A stretch of 6,856 nucleotides of DNA from contig CAYNKL010000213.1 of the NCBI GenBank assembly GCA_964397775.1, positions 1 to 6,856 of the forward strand, read 5' to 3'. This document shows, piece after piece, positions 1 through 5,510 of the stretch. A program made the position numbers and the translations under genes. How positions within the stretch are numbered: the stretch's first letter is position 1; every line of letters begins with the position of its first letter. The stretch comes from Allosediminivita sp964397775. GTDB lineage: Bacteria; Pseudomonadota; Alphaproteobacteria; Rhodobacterales; Rhodobacteraceae. The notes under the pieces are model-generated. The model was not told where the DNA came from and searched no databases. It saw nothing but the letters and a program-made list of their open reading frames with translations.

Positions 1-342
1 GGTGAGGCCCAGCCCCGAGAAGTGTCGGAGCGCGGCGGCCCGGTCGTGGTTCGACCGTGCCTCGATCCGGATCAGCGCCGCACGGATCCGGTCTGGCTGC
101 GTGCCGAAGTCGAGGGGCGCATAGCCGAGGATTTCGAGGCAGGCGCCGGCGAGCGCGTTGATCCTCTCGGCCTCGGCCAACCCTGACCCGCCGGTTTCGA
201 CCATCGCCGTCACCCGGGTCCGGCCGGAGCGCAGCGCGAAGACATGGCCGTAGACGGGCCGGCCAGCTATGCGGGGGTAACATATCTCGCACCAGGCCGC
301 CGACAGCGTCAGGTCGGCCCGCACCTCATCCAGTGCGATCAT
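1..342 (-). CDS. Hypothetical protein, coupled to integrase (partial, C-terminus off the window)
   Basis: An open frame of 114 codons runs without a stop from an ATG at 342 to the left edge, so the C-terminal end is missing. Its start overlaps the integrase stop as ATGA (339-342), the classic geometry for translational coupling, so it is most likely the last known gene of the xis-int operon. The only nearby SD-like sequence is a G-rich stretch inside the integrase end. The protein begins MIALDEVRADLTLSAAWCEI, is of mixed character with Cys-x-x-Cys at residues 18-21 (WCEIC), and shows no signal peptide or membrane segment. I do not recognise the family. The composition, frame and absence of internal stops make it a real gene; it could be a recombination accessory protein or cargo, but nothing in the sequence decides this. 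Confidence 0.65.
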   Translation of the reverse strand, partial: MIALDEVRADLTLSAAWCEICYPRIAGRPVYGHVFALRSGRTRVTAMVETGGSGLAEAERINALAGACLEILGYAPLDFGTQPDRIRAALIRIEARSNHDRAAALRHFSGLGLT

Positions 343-1508
343 GCCCCGCCCCGCTTCGCGACCATTTTGCGGGCCTTGCGCTCCGCCTTTGCGGCTTGCT
401 TCTTAGCCTTCTTGAGCTTGCGATGCACCTCGTCCGTAACCTCGGGCACCTGTGCCGCGTAGCGTTCGATGACGTTCGCGGCGTGCCGCAGCCCCCAGCC
501 CATGCAGACAGCGATTTCGTTGAGCGAGCAGCCCGCTCTGAGCAGCGCCGTGGCCGCTGTGCCGCGCAGGTCATAGGGGCGCAGCTCGTCCCTGATACGC
601 TCCGACAGGTCGCCCGCTTCGACCTTCGCGTTGTGCCTGTCCTTGAGGTCGCGAACGACCTGCGAGGCCCGCTCCGACGTGAGCCGCAGACCGGTGAGCG
701 AAGTCACGAGCAGGTCCTGTCCGTCCGGCATCGTGTCGATCAGCTCTCCCAGCGCGTCCGTCACCGGAATGCTAACGGGATTGTTCGTCTTCTGGCGGCG
801 GAAGAACAGGCGGCGGCCTTCGGGCGTCCTCTGCACGTGCTGGCGCCGGAGAAGCCCGACATCCTGCGGGGCGAGGCCGCCTTCCGAGAACGCGATGACG
901 ATCCGCCTTTCCTCAGGCGTGGCTTGGGCCAGCAGCATCCGGATCTCGACCGGCAGCCAGATCATGTCGGACCGATCCGACTTGTAGAGCTTCTCCTGAC
1001 CCTTGTGATAGTGGACCTTGATTGCGGCGTCCTTGTTCACGCACCAGTTGAGGAAGGTCGTCACGACGGTGCCGGCGTAGTCATAGCGCTTGTTCGAGTG
1101 GCCCCACTTGCCGGAACGCCATTTGCGTATCTCGCCCAAGGACTCCGCCTCCTCGAACAGCGAAATCGGATCCTCGCCGAACTCGACCTCGAACGCGTTG
1201 AGAAACTGGGTGTAGTCCTTCTGGGTCCGGGGCTTGAGCTTCCGGAACTCCCGAGATTCGCGATAGCGCTCCAGCACCGAAGCAGTCGAGTTTTCGACCA
1301 CTTTCGGCTTAACCTTCAGCCCGCGCAAGGCGGCATCATACGCTGTGACGTAGCGGGGATCCGACTCGCCGAATTCCTGGTTCGAGTTCCAGAAACACGT
1401 GCCGCTGCCGCGAAAGACGTAATGATACTTCCGCGTCGTGCCATCAGCGAGCTTCTTGGTGACGCGGTGCACGCCGACGATGCGGGTCTTGTTCTCATTT
1501 CCGGGCAT
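339..1508 (-). CDS. Tyrosine recombinase / phage-type integrase, variant active site
   Basis: This 389-residue protein is a site-specific tyrosine recombinase that would integrate and excise the element by strand exchange at att sites. The N-terminal part (about 1-60) resembles an arm-binding domain, residues about 73-170 a SAM-like core-binding domain (LKPRTQKDYTQFLNAFEVEF region), and 180-355 the catalytic domain. Visible catalytic-type residues are K240 (RRQKTNNP), R315 in PYDLRGTAAT, W338 in CMGW and the nucleophile Y350 in VIERY. The position where the first catalytic Arg usually sits (G-L/x-R) reads GLAPQDV with Ala213, and the His of HxxR is Tyr312. The C-terminal tail (362-389) is very Lys/Arg-rich. 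The start is fixed by a strong GGAGG seven bases upstream. It overlaps the excisionase-like gene by 14 bases and the downstream gene by four. Length is typical of the family. Confidence 0.92.
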   Translation of the reverse strand: MPGNENKTRIVGVHRVTKKLADGTTRKYHYVFRGSGTCFWNSNQEFGESDPRYVTAYDAALRGLKVKPKVVENSTASVLERYRESREFRKLKPRTQKDYTQFLNAFEVEFGEDPISLFEEAESLGEIRKWRSGKWGHSNKRYDYAGTVVTTFLNWCVNKDAAIKVHYHKGQEKLYKSDRSDMIWLPVEIRMLLAQATPEERRIVIAFSEGGLAPQDVGLLRRQHVQRTPEGRRLFFRRQKTNNPVSIPVTDALGELIDTMPDGQDLLVTSLTGLRLTSERASQVVRDLKDRHNAKVEAGDLSERIRDELRPYDLRGTAATALLRAGCSLNEIAVCMGWGLRHAANVIERYAAQVPEVTDEVHRKLKKAKKQAAKAERKARKMVAKRGGA

Positions 1509-1782
1509 TACGGATCCTCCGCTCTTCGGTCTTGCTCAGCGGCTTTTCGGCCGACGCCGTGGTGTCCGGGCTGCGGGGCACCATGCCCTGCGCCAAGTTG
1601 AGGCGATGCCGCACGAGGAGCGGATCGTAAATGTCGTTGCGGCCGGGCACGGGCGTAATGCCGAGCATCTTGAGCGACTGCCGGAAGGCCGAGGTGACGC
1701 CGGAATAGCGCATCATTTTCGCCAGTTCCGCGCCGGTCATCAGTGGCGGAAAGCCGGGGTTGAAAGACAGGGTGTCGAGCAT
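1495..1782 (-). CDS. Excisionase-like / AlpA-type small DNA-binding protein
   Basis: This 95-residue protein sits immediately upstream of the integrase and overlaps its start by 14 bases, the usual place for a recombination directionality factor. Residues 15-60 (from MTGAELAKMM through GITPVPGRNDIYDPLLV) look like a winged or MerR-like helix-turn-helix as in AlpA/excisionase proteins: a helix, a turn, a basic recognition segment, then a G-R-x-x-x-Y/W-type wing and a helix with RHRLN. The C-terminal tail (68-95) is polar and basic. Its likely role is to bend att DNA and steer the integrase towards excision, and possibly to regulate this operon. The start at 1782 is supported by an AAAGGA-type SD (about 1791-1797). 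Met15 is an alternative start that would still keep the whole helix-turn-helix. The family assignment rests on pattern and context rather than strong identity. Confidence 0.65.
   Translation of the reverse strand: MLDTLSFNPGFPPLMTGAELAKMMRYSGVTSAFRQSLKMLGITPVPGRNDIYDPLLVRHRLNLAQGMVPRSPDTTASAEKPLSKTEERRIRNARK
1516..1520 (-). promoter_or_regulatory. Ribosome binding site of the integrase
   Basis: GGAGG on the minus strand lies seven bases before the integrase ATG at 1508 and within the last codons of the excisionase-like gene. It selects this ATG as the start and implies that integrase translation follows from ribosomes finishing the upstream gene. Confidence 0.75.
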
Positions 1783-1825
1783 TGAAGTCGTCCTTTGCGT
1801 GTCGTTGTACGCAGGAGGTGCGAGC

Positions 1826-1848
1826 GTTCCGGACCGGCCGGCCGGAAC
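1826..1848. repeat. Inverted repeat GTTCCGG / CCGGAAC
   Basis: Seven-base arms (1826-1832 and 1842-1848) flank a nine-base centre that itself contains the palindrome CCGGCCGG (1834-1841). It lies about 45 bases upstream of the excisionase-like start. It could be an operator or an integrase/excisionase site; it has no T-run and is not terminator-like. Confidence 0.5.
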
Positions 1849-1874
1849 TTTGACCAGGGTTCGTTATCTCCGGT

Positions 1875-1886
1875 CCGGCGCGCCGG
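1875..1886. repeat. Palindrome CCGGCGCGCCGG, copy 1
   Basis: A perfect 12-base palindrome. The identical 12-mer recurs at 1908-1919, 33 bases away (about three helical turns), so the two lie roughly on the same face of the DNA. Such paired palindromes suit a dimeric DNA-binding protein. Confidence 0.55.
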
Positions 1887-1905
1887 CCGGGAGCAGCAGA
1901 AGGAC

Positions 1906-1921
1906 TGCCGGCGCGCCGGCA
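1906..1921. repeat. Palindrome TGCCGGCGCGCCGGCA, containing copy 2
   Basis: A perfect 16-base palindrome whose core 12-mer is identical to the copy at 1875-1886. On the minus strand it is followed by a pyrimidine-rich stretch (AGTCCTTCTGCT), so it could also act as a weak terminator for the gene ending at 1952. Confidence 0.55.
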
Positions 1922-1942
1922 TGCAGTTGTTTTCACTGCATG
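1920..1942 (-). terminator. Hairpin CATGCAGT / ACTGCATG after the 144-residue gene (weak terminator candidate)
   Basis: Perfect eight-base arms (1920-1927 and 1935-1942) enclose a seven-base AT-rich loop, starting nine bases beyond the stop at 1952. No T-run follows, and the adjacent 16-base palindrome overlaps it, so alternative folds are possible. It could be a transcript end, a stabilising hairpin or a protein site. Confidence 0.35.
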
Positions 1943-1951
1943 TTCCAGAGT

Positions 1952-2386
1952 TCAGAGGGCTTGACGCAGGGCCTCGATGGCGGCCTCGGCGGCGAGCCGG
2001 TCCTGGATGGCCTCGAGAAGAAATTGCAGCTCGAGGATGACCGCGAGGGCGTTCGAGAGCGCGTCGGCTTCCGCCGTCATCCGGGCTTCGCGCCAGAACG
2101 CCGGGGAGACGTTGCCTTCGCCGGCCTCGGCCCGGTCGACCATGGTGGTCCCTTCCGTGATGCGCGCGACCAGCCGCCGCTCGAGGCTTGCCAGCTCATC
2201 GAGCGTCCGGCGTTCGAAGATCTCGCGCATGTCGATGGCGCGCAGCAGCCGCTCCGGCCCGGTCCGTTCCGGCGGCGCGAGACGGTGAAGCACGTCCTCC
2301 CGGATCGCGGTCGCGGTGACGCGAGCGATGGCCAAGGCCTCGGCGGCGAGATCCTCGACCGTGGGGAATTGATCCGGACCGTTCAT
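1952..2386 (-). CDS. Hypothetical all-helical protein (144 aa)
   Basis: The start at 2386 is chosen because a near-perfect GGAGGT SD lies five bases upstream and because the ATG overlaps the stop of the PemK-like gene as ATGA, indicating translational coupling. A longer upstream extension in this frame is only an antisense/out-of-frame shadow of other genes. The protein is rich in Ala, Leu, Glu and Arg and appears almost entirely helical, with probable coiled-coil stretches around residues 43-75 (RERR/ERRTLDELASLERRLV region) and 95-143 (alanine/leucine heptad-like, ending IEALRQAL). No signal peptide, membrane segment or catalytic motif is seen, and I do not recognise the family. Its place directly behind a PemK-like protein raises the possibility that it is the partner or neutraliser of that protein, though the order is opposite to the usual antitoxin-first arrangement. 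A structural or mobilization accessory role is equally possible. Confidence 0.75.
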   Translation of the reverse strand: MNGPDQFPTVEDLAAEALAIARVTATAIREDVLHRLAPPERTGPERLLRAIDMREIFERRTLDELASLERRLVARITEGTTMVDRAEAGEGNVSPAFWREARMTAEADALSNALAVILELQFLLEAIQDRLAAEAAIEALRQAL

Positions 2387-2940
2387 CGGGCACCTCCGAC
2401 CTGGGCCTGCCCCTGGAGCAGAGCGCGGTTCCGTTCGGCCGCCATGCGGCCCTCGTCCTGCCAACGGCGGCGGTCGTCCTGGCGGGCGCGGCGGTGATCG
2501 GCGGCGATGTCGGCCTGCGCATGCATCCAGGCGCGCAGCTTGTGCAGCCGCTCCATCAGCGCGGCGTCGAGCCGGCCGATGCGGGGGGCGCCGTGGGTCG
2601 CTACCTCGAAGCCGGGATGGGCGAGGCTGACGGTCAGGCAGCGGTTCAGCGTGAACCGCGATGGCCGGTTCAGTCCGGCGGCGGCGATGGAGTCGTCGTG
2701 GCGGACGATGACTTCCCGCCCGCGGTTGGAGGAGCCGTAGGCGGAACTGCCGTAGGCGATTTTCACGAAGCNNNNNNNNNNTGTCGCGGAGGGGGGGGCG
2801 GCGATGCGCGCGGTCGCGGGCGCCGGGCATGGGCGCCGCTTTGGCGCCACGCCCTCTTTCTCGGTGGTGGGGAAGCGGAAGAGGACGATATCGCCGATCG
2901 CGATGTCCTGCTGCCAGCATGGTGGGGTGTCGTCGAACAT
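2383..2940 (-). CDS. PemK/MazF-fold-like protein (growth-inhibitor type), interrupted by an assembly gap
   Basis: The nominal product is 185 residues, but ten Ns (2772-2781) fall inside it, so true length and frame across the gap are unknown. The N-terminal segment GDIVLFRFPTTEKEG followed by KRRPC resembles the opening strands of PemK/MazF-type proteins (G-D-I/V plus basic-R-P), and after the gap the segment VKIAYGSSAYGSSNRG and later LTVSLAHPGFEV fit the rest of such a small beta-barrel. Residues from about 125 on (ALMERLHKLRAWMHAQADIA, then a basic helix) form a long charged helical tail not found in a minimal MazF. If active it would be an mRNA-cleaving toxin, but related proteins in alphaproteobacterial mobile elements are usually uncharacterised, and a housekeeping role is possible. 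An AGGAG SD lies seven bases before the start. It lies 74 bases after the primase gene and overlaps the next gene by four bases. No upstream antitoxin gene is seen. Confidence 0.7.
   Translation of the reverse strand: MFDDTPPCWQQDIAIGDIVLFRFPTTEKEGVAPKRRPCPAPATARIAAPPSATXXXXFVKIAYGSSAYGSSNRGREVIVRHDDSIAAAGLNRPSRFTLNRCLTVSLAHPGFEVATHGAPRIGRLDAALMERLHKLRAWMHAQADIAADHRRARQDDRRRWQDEGRMAAERNRALLQGQAQVGGAR
2392..2397 (-). promoter_or_regulatory. Ribosome binding site deciding the 2386 start
   Basis: GGAGGT on the minus strand lies five bases before the ATG at 2386, inside the last codons of the PemK-like gene. It marks the true start within a much longer open frame. Confidence 0.75.
2772..2781. 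other. Assembly gap of 10 Ns
   Basis: Ten ambiguous bases inside the PemK-like gene. A run of eight Gs (2791-2798) and very GC-rich sequence sit beside it, a typical cause of a sequencing break. The gap length may be a placeholder, so the reading frame across it should not be trusted. Confidence 0.95.
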
Positions 2941-2943
2941 GGA

Positions 2944-2977
2944 AAGCTCCTGCCGTTAAGGTGAACGACGGCAGCTT
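2944..2977 (-). promoter_or_regulatory. Hairpin overlapping the ribosome binding site of the PemK-like gene
   Basis: CTGCCGT (2950-2956) pairs with ACGGCAG (2968-2974) around an 11-base loop; flanking AAGCT (2944-2948) and AGCTT (2973-2977) offer an alternative extension that leaves the AGG of the Shine-Dalgarno as a bulge. In the minus-strand transcript this places the AGGAG signal in or beside the stem, so it could damp translation of the PemK-like gene. Confidence 0.4.
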
Positions 2978-2985
2978 CTTCACCC

Positions 2986-3001
2986 GGGGCCCCGTGGCCC
3001 C
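2986..3001 (-). other. GC hairpin between primase and PemK-like genes
   Basis: Perfect six-base arms GGGGCC / GGCCCC enclose a four-base loop, beginning about 14 bases past the primase stop. No T-run follows on the minus strand, so it is more likely an intercistronic processing or pausing hairpin than a full terminator. Confidence 0.4.
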
Positions 3002-3014
3002 TTGCCGCTGCGCG

Positions 3015-4601
3015 TCACCCAGCGCGTGCGGCGGCAAGTGGGCCGGGGCCCGGCATTGCCCCCGGGAAGATTTCCTCGGCCAGCGCGATCTCCTCCGGGC
3101 TCGGGTCCAGGTCCGGCAGGCCGTTCGGCGGGTGTCGGCCGGGATCGGCGCGGGTTGGGGCCGGTCGCGCGGGTGTCGGGCGGCGGTTCGGGGTGGCTTC
3201 GGGGGCTTGGTGGATGGGCTGGTGCCCCGCTGCGAGGTCCCGCCGGGGCCTCCGGCGTGGCAAGCCCCCCTGTCGCGGTCGCGGAGGTGTCTCACCTTGG
3301 GTGCAGGTTGCGCGGGCCTCCGGTTCGGCGGTTTTCGCGGCAGGCGCTGGCGGGCAGCCCCGGCGATACCAGGTCGCGCGGGAATAGCCGTGCGCCTCCC
3401 ATGGCTTCTCGCGCGAGGTGGCGTGGGCGGCGAGGTAATCCTCGCGGGTTGCCACACCCTTCGCGCGGCGGCGGCTGGCCTCCCTCTCCAGCCGCCGCCG
3501 GCCCCTCTCCGCCTCGGAATGGATCTGTTTCAGCTTCAGGCGGCTGGCGAGGTCGTCGGAGACGCCCAGCATCTCGGCCATTCGCGCGCCCGAATAGAAA
3601 TACCGATCCTGCTCGCCTTTCTGACGCCGCTCCGCCGCGCGGATCACGGCGGAGACCTCGGCGGGAGACAGGCCGGCGCAGTGGCGCGCGGCACACTCGA
3701 CCTCGGCGGCGAGATCAAGGTTCCCGTGCTGATGCGTGAGGCAGGTGGCCACGAGGTGAAGCCAGCTATTGCGCAGCCCCTCCGGCACCTGCCCGCCCCA
3801 GTGCCGGGCGAGCGCCATCAAGTCAGCGCGCACCTGCGCGAAGCGGGCAGCGGGGGCGAGGCCACGCGGGCCGCCATCCGGCTTGGCCTGCCGCTCGGCC
3901 TTCCGAGCCTTCCGCTGGCCAAGCTCCGCCCGGGTCGGCCGGCCGGCAGCGGTGTAGACCGCATCGGCCAGCGCGTCGAAATCGTAGCGCCGCAGGCTCC
4001 CGTCGAGGACGGTGACGGTGCGACCACATTTGGCGTTCACCGTCTCGGGGATGCGGAAGATACGGGCGGCATCGCCACAGGATCGGTCCGCGCCAAAGAT
4101 GGAGAAGAGCTCGATCAGACAGCGCTGCGCGGGCCGCCAGCGCGGCTCGGCGGCGGCGGGCAACTCGTTTATGAGCCAGAGCACCGCGAGGCCCCGGCCG
4201 GTGTCGATTACGACCGAGGGCAATGGCAGGCCGAAGCCCTGCGCCGCCGTCATCACCGCCTGCGCCACCTTCTCCGGAGCGACCCCGCGCCATTGCGGCA
4301 TTGTCCGATAATCGAGATCGAGCGCCAAAACATTGAGCGCCGCGAGCCGCCCTCCGGAGCGGGGGCCATGGAAACGGTGCAGGGTGACATAGGCCGACCT
4401 GTCGAGCCAGTTTAGGGCCGCGAAGGGCAGCGTATCGGGCCGATATGTGCGGGCGCAGCGCCTGTCGGCTTCGATCAGCATCAGCGTGGCCGAGCCGCGC
4501 GCGTTCAGAGGATGCAGCACGCGCAGGTAGTCCTCCGCCGACATGCCCGCGGCGGCGGGTCGGACTTGAGGCTCGAAGGAGGTGTGCTGCGAGAGATCCA
4601 T
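3015..4601 (-). CDS. AEP-type primase / replication protein with C-terminal helix-turn-helix
   Basis: Read from the ATG at 4601 the product is 528 residues; GTG at 4691 and an ATG 17 codons before 4601 are alternatives, but homolog-like sequence is weak before MDLSQHTSF and an AGG lies about eight bases upstream of 4601. The N-terminal third shows primase-polymerase motifs: D95-L-D97 in VLALDLDY (metal-binding motif I), a TGRGLAVLW segment at 134-142 where motif II is expected, and D172 with ARIFRIPETVNAK (180-191), like the RlPGTxNxK motif of plasmid and phage AEP primases. Residues 341-415 hold a helix-rich part ending in KPWEAHGYSRATWYRRG, a small helix-turn-helix characteristic of alphaproteobacterial replication proteins. 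After about 416 the chain is Pro/Arg-rich and probably disordered, then ends with an acidic helix (SPEEIALAEEIF). It would prime replication of the excised or transferred element. It leads the second leftward block and is divergent from the small genes to its right. Confidence 0.82.
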   Translation of the reverse strand: MDLSQHTSFEPQVRPAAAGMSAEDYLRVLHPLNARGSATLMLIEADRRCARTYRPDTLPFAALNWLDRSAYVTLHRFHGPRSGGRLAALNVLALDLDYRTMPQWRGVAPEKVAQAVMTAAQGFGLPLPSVVIDTGRGLAVLWLINELPAAAEPRWRPAQRCLIELFSIFGADRSCGDAARIFRIPETVNAKCGRTVTVLDGSLRRYDFDALADAVYTAAGRPTRAELGQRKARKAERQAKPDGGPRGLAPAARFAQVRADLMALARHWGGQVPEGLRNSWLHLVATCLTHQHGNLDLAAEVECAARHCAGLSPAEVSAVIRAAERRQKGEQDRYFYSGARMAEMLGVSDDLASRLKLKQIHSEAERGRRRLEREASRRRAKGVATREDYLAAHATSREKPWEAHGYSRATWYRRGCPPAPAAKTAEPEARATCTQGETPPRPRQGGLPRRRPRRDLAAGHQPIHQAPEATPNRRPTPARPAPTRADPGRHPPNGLPDLDPSPEEIALAEEIFPGAMPGPGPLAAARAG

Positions 4602-4746
4602 GGAGTGGACCTGGCTCCACGCAGGCTCCGTCCAAAACTGACGCAAGGTCATCCGTGGCCACGATTTCTGCGCCGGTCCGATCGCAATCACTTCCTGGTC
4701 AGGCGGCCGTTTCCCGGACGCCGCGCTTCACCAAAGGAAGACTTCC
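4602..4746. promoter_or_regulatory. Divergent control region between primase and small-gene pair
   Basis: These 145 bases separate leftward and rightward starts and should contain promoters for both. GTGGA / TCCAC (4605-4609 and 4616-4620) form a five-base hairpin three bases before the primase ATG, with the AGG of its SD in the loop. AAAGGAAG (4733-4740) is the SD for the rightward gene. I cannot point to reliable -35/-10 hexamers. If the primase starts further upstream, part of this region is coding. Confidence 0.5.
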
Positions 4747-5061
4747 ATGAACGACGCACTCGAAATGCTCCGCCGCGCCATGACGGAGAAAGCCGCGCAC
4801 GAGGCCGCCCTGGCTGAGATCACCTCCGGGACCGGAGGCGGCGACACCGGCGCCTGCCGGCGGATCCTGAAGGGAGCCGAGGTGGACGATGCGATCGGTC
4901 CGCTTTCGACCAGCGAGACCATCGCCGTCGCGCTCGCCTTCGGCCGACTGGACCTGCTGCCCGGCGACTATGCCGATTTCCGCTATGCTTGGCAGCGGCT
5001 CGACACACGTCAGCGCCGCCTCGTCGACACGGTCGCCCGCGCGCCTTGGCGGCGGGGCTGA
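4747..5061 (+). CDS. Hypothetical small protein (104 aa)
   Basis: ATG at 4747 follows a good SD (AAAGGAAG, six-base spacer). The N-terminal 25 residues (MNDALEMLRRAMTEKAAHEA) form an amphipathic helix; the middle SGTGGGDTG is a glycine-rich linker; the rest (46-104) is mostly helical with VALAFGRLDLLPGDYADFRY and a strongly basic end (RQRRLVDTVARAPWRRG). There is no signal peptide or clear membrane segment, and I do not recognise the family. It is the first of two rightward genes sitting between the replication and transfer modules, so an accessory role in mobilization or copy control is an inference from position only. Codon use matches its neighbours, which supports a real gene. Confidence 0.7.
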   Translation: MNDALEMLRRAMTEKAAHEAALAEITSGTGGGDTGACRRILKGAEVDDAIGPLSTSETIAVALAFGRLDLLPGDYADFRYAWQRLDTRQRRLVDTVARAPWRRG

Positions 5062-5086
5062 CCGGGGCCGGCACCCCGACAATTCA

Positions 5087-5103
5087 GCCGCCGAGCAGGC
5101 GGC
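5087..5103 (+). other. Intercistronic hairpin GCCGCC / GGCGGC
   Basis: Perfect six-base arms around the five-base loop GAGCA lie in the 89-base gap between the two rightward genes. No T-run follows, so it is not a standard terminator; it could protect or separate parts of a shared transcript. Confidence 0.4.
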
Positions 5104-5150
5104 AGCGCCAATCCCGGCGCGACATCCACGCCAACCGAAAGGCATTCGAC

Positions 5151-5474
5151 ATGGCAAAGAAAGTTCTCGATCTGCAATACGGCATCGGCCGGTCGTTTCT
5201 GACCGGCCATGTCACCATGCTGGGCCGCGATTCCTACCGCGCGTTCCTGGTGGACGACTCGAAGGTGGTCGCGCGTTGCGACCTCGACCGATCACAATAT
5301 GAAAGGCTCACGCGGGAGCTGAGCGACCACTGCGAAGGGAATCCCGAGCACGAGTTCAACTCGATCTGGCCGTTCGAGGATTTCGTGCTCTACGGCGAAT
5401 ATCCCGAGGAACGGAGCGAGCGTCTGCGGCGCGAGCGTGAGCGTGACGAGGCGCATCGTCACCTCGACGACTGA
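5151..5474 (+). CDS. Hypothetical small acidic protein (107 aa)
   Basis: The start at 5151 is chosen over an in-frame extension because GAAAGG lies nine bases upstream and because the N-terminus (MAKKVLDLQYGIGRSFLTGH) is protein-like from here on. The first 50 residues alternate hydrophobic and polar residues like a small beta-sheet domain (VTMLGRDSYRAFLVDDSKVV), followed by helices (QYERLTRELSDHCEG) and a charged Glu/Arg-rich C-terminal helix (from about 85: EERSERLRRERERDEAHRHL). It has no signal peptide or membrane segment. I do not recognise the family; conserved-looking aromatic pairs (SIWPFEDFVLYGEYP) suggest a defined fold. It probably shares a transcript with the gene at 4747 and converges on the relaxase gene, with 36 bases between the stops. 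Confidence 0.75.
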   Translation: MAKKVLDLQYGIGRSFLTGHVTMLGRDSYRAFLVDDSKVVARCDLDRSQYERLTRELSDHCEGNPEHEFNSIWPFEDFVLYGEYPEERSERLRRERERDEAHRHLDD

Positions 5475-5510
5475 GCGACGTCCCGGTCCGGCATCGCGCC
5501 GCGCGGGGGC

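Larger units (their letters stand above)
1783..1951. other. Intergenic control region between the two leftward blocks
   Basis: This 169-base non-coding gap lies downstream of the 144-residue gene and upstream of the xis-int operon. It should therefore hold the 3' end or terminator of one transcript and the promoter of the other. It contains three GC-rich palindromic elements and one AT-looped hairpin, listed separately. I see no convincing sigma-70 -35/-10 pair. Confidence 0.55.

Noticed and set aside
333..1601. Long plus-strand open frame opposite the integrase
   Set aside because: It is an antisense shadow of a well-supported integrase gene; GC-rich codon bias keeps the opposite strand open, and its sequence shows no domain or SD.
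2387..3457. N-terminal extension of the frame that ends at 1952
   Set aside because: It runs out of frame through the PemK-like and primase genes, is Arg/Pro-rich and crosses the Ns; the SD at 2392-2397 and the ATGA overlap fix the true start at 2386.
2829..4415. Long plus-strand open frame opposite the primase
   Set aside because: Antisense shadow of the primase, which carries recognisable motifs; the plus-strand product is Arg/Gly/Pro-rich with no motif.
5475..5510. Bidirectional terminator between the converging genes
   Set aside because: The 36 bases are GC-rich but show no convincing stem with a T-run in either direction.
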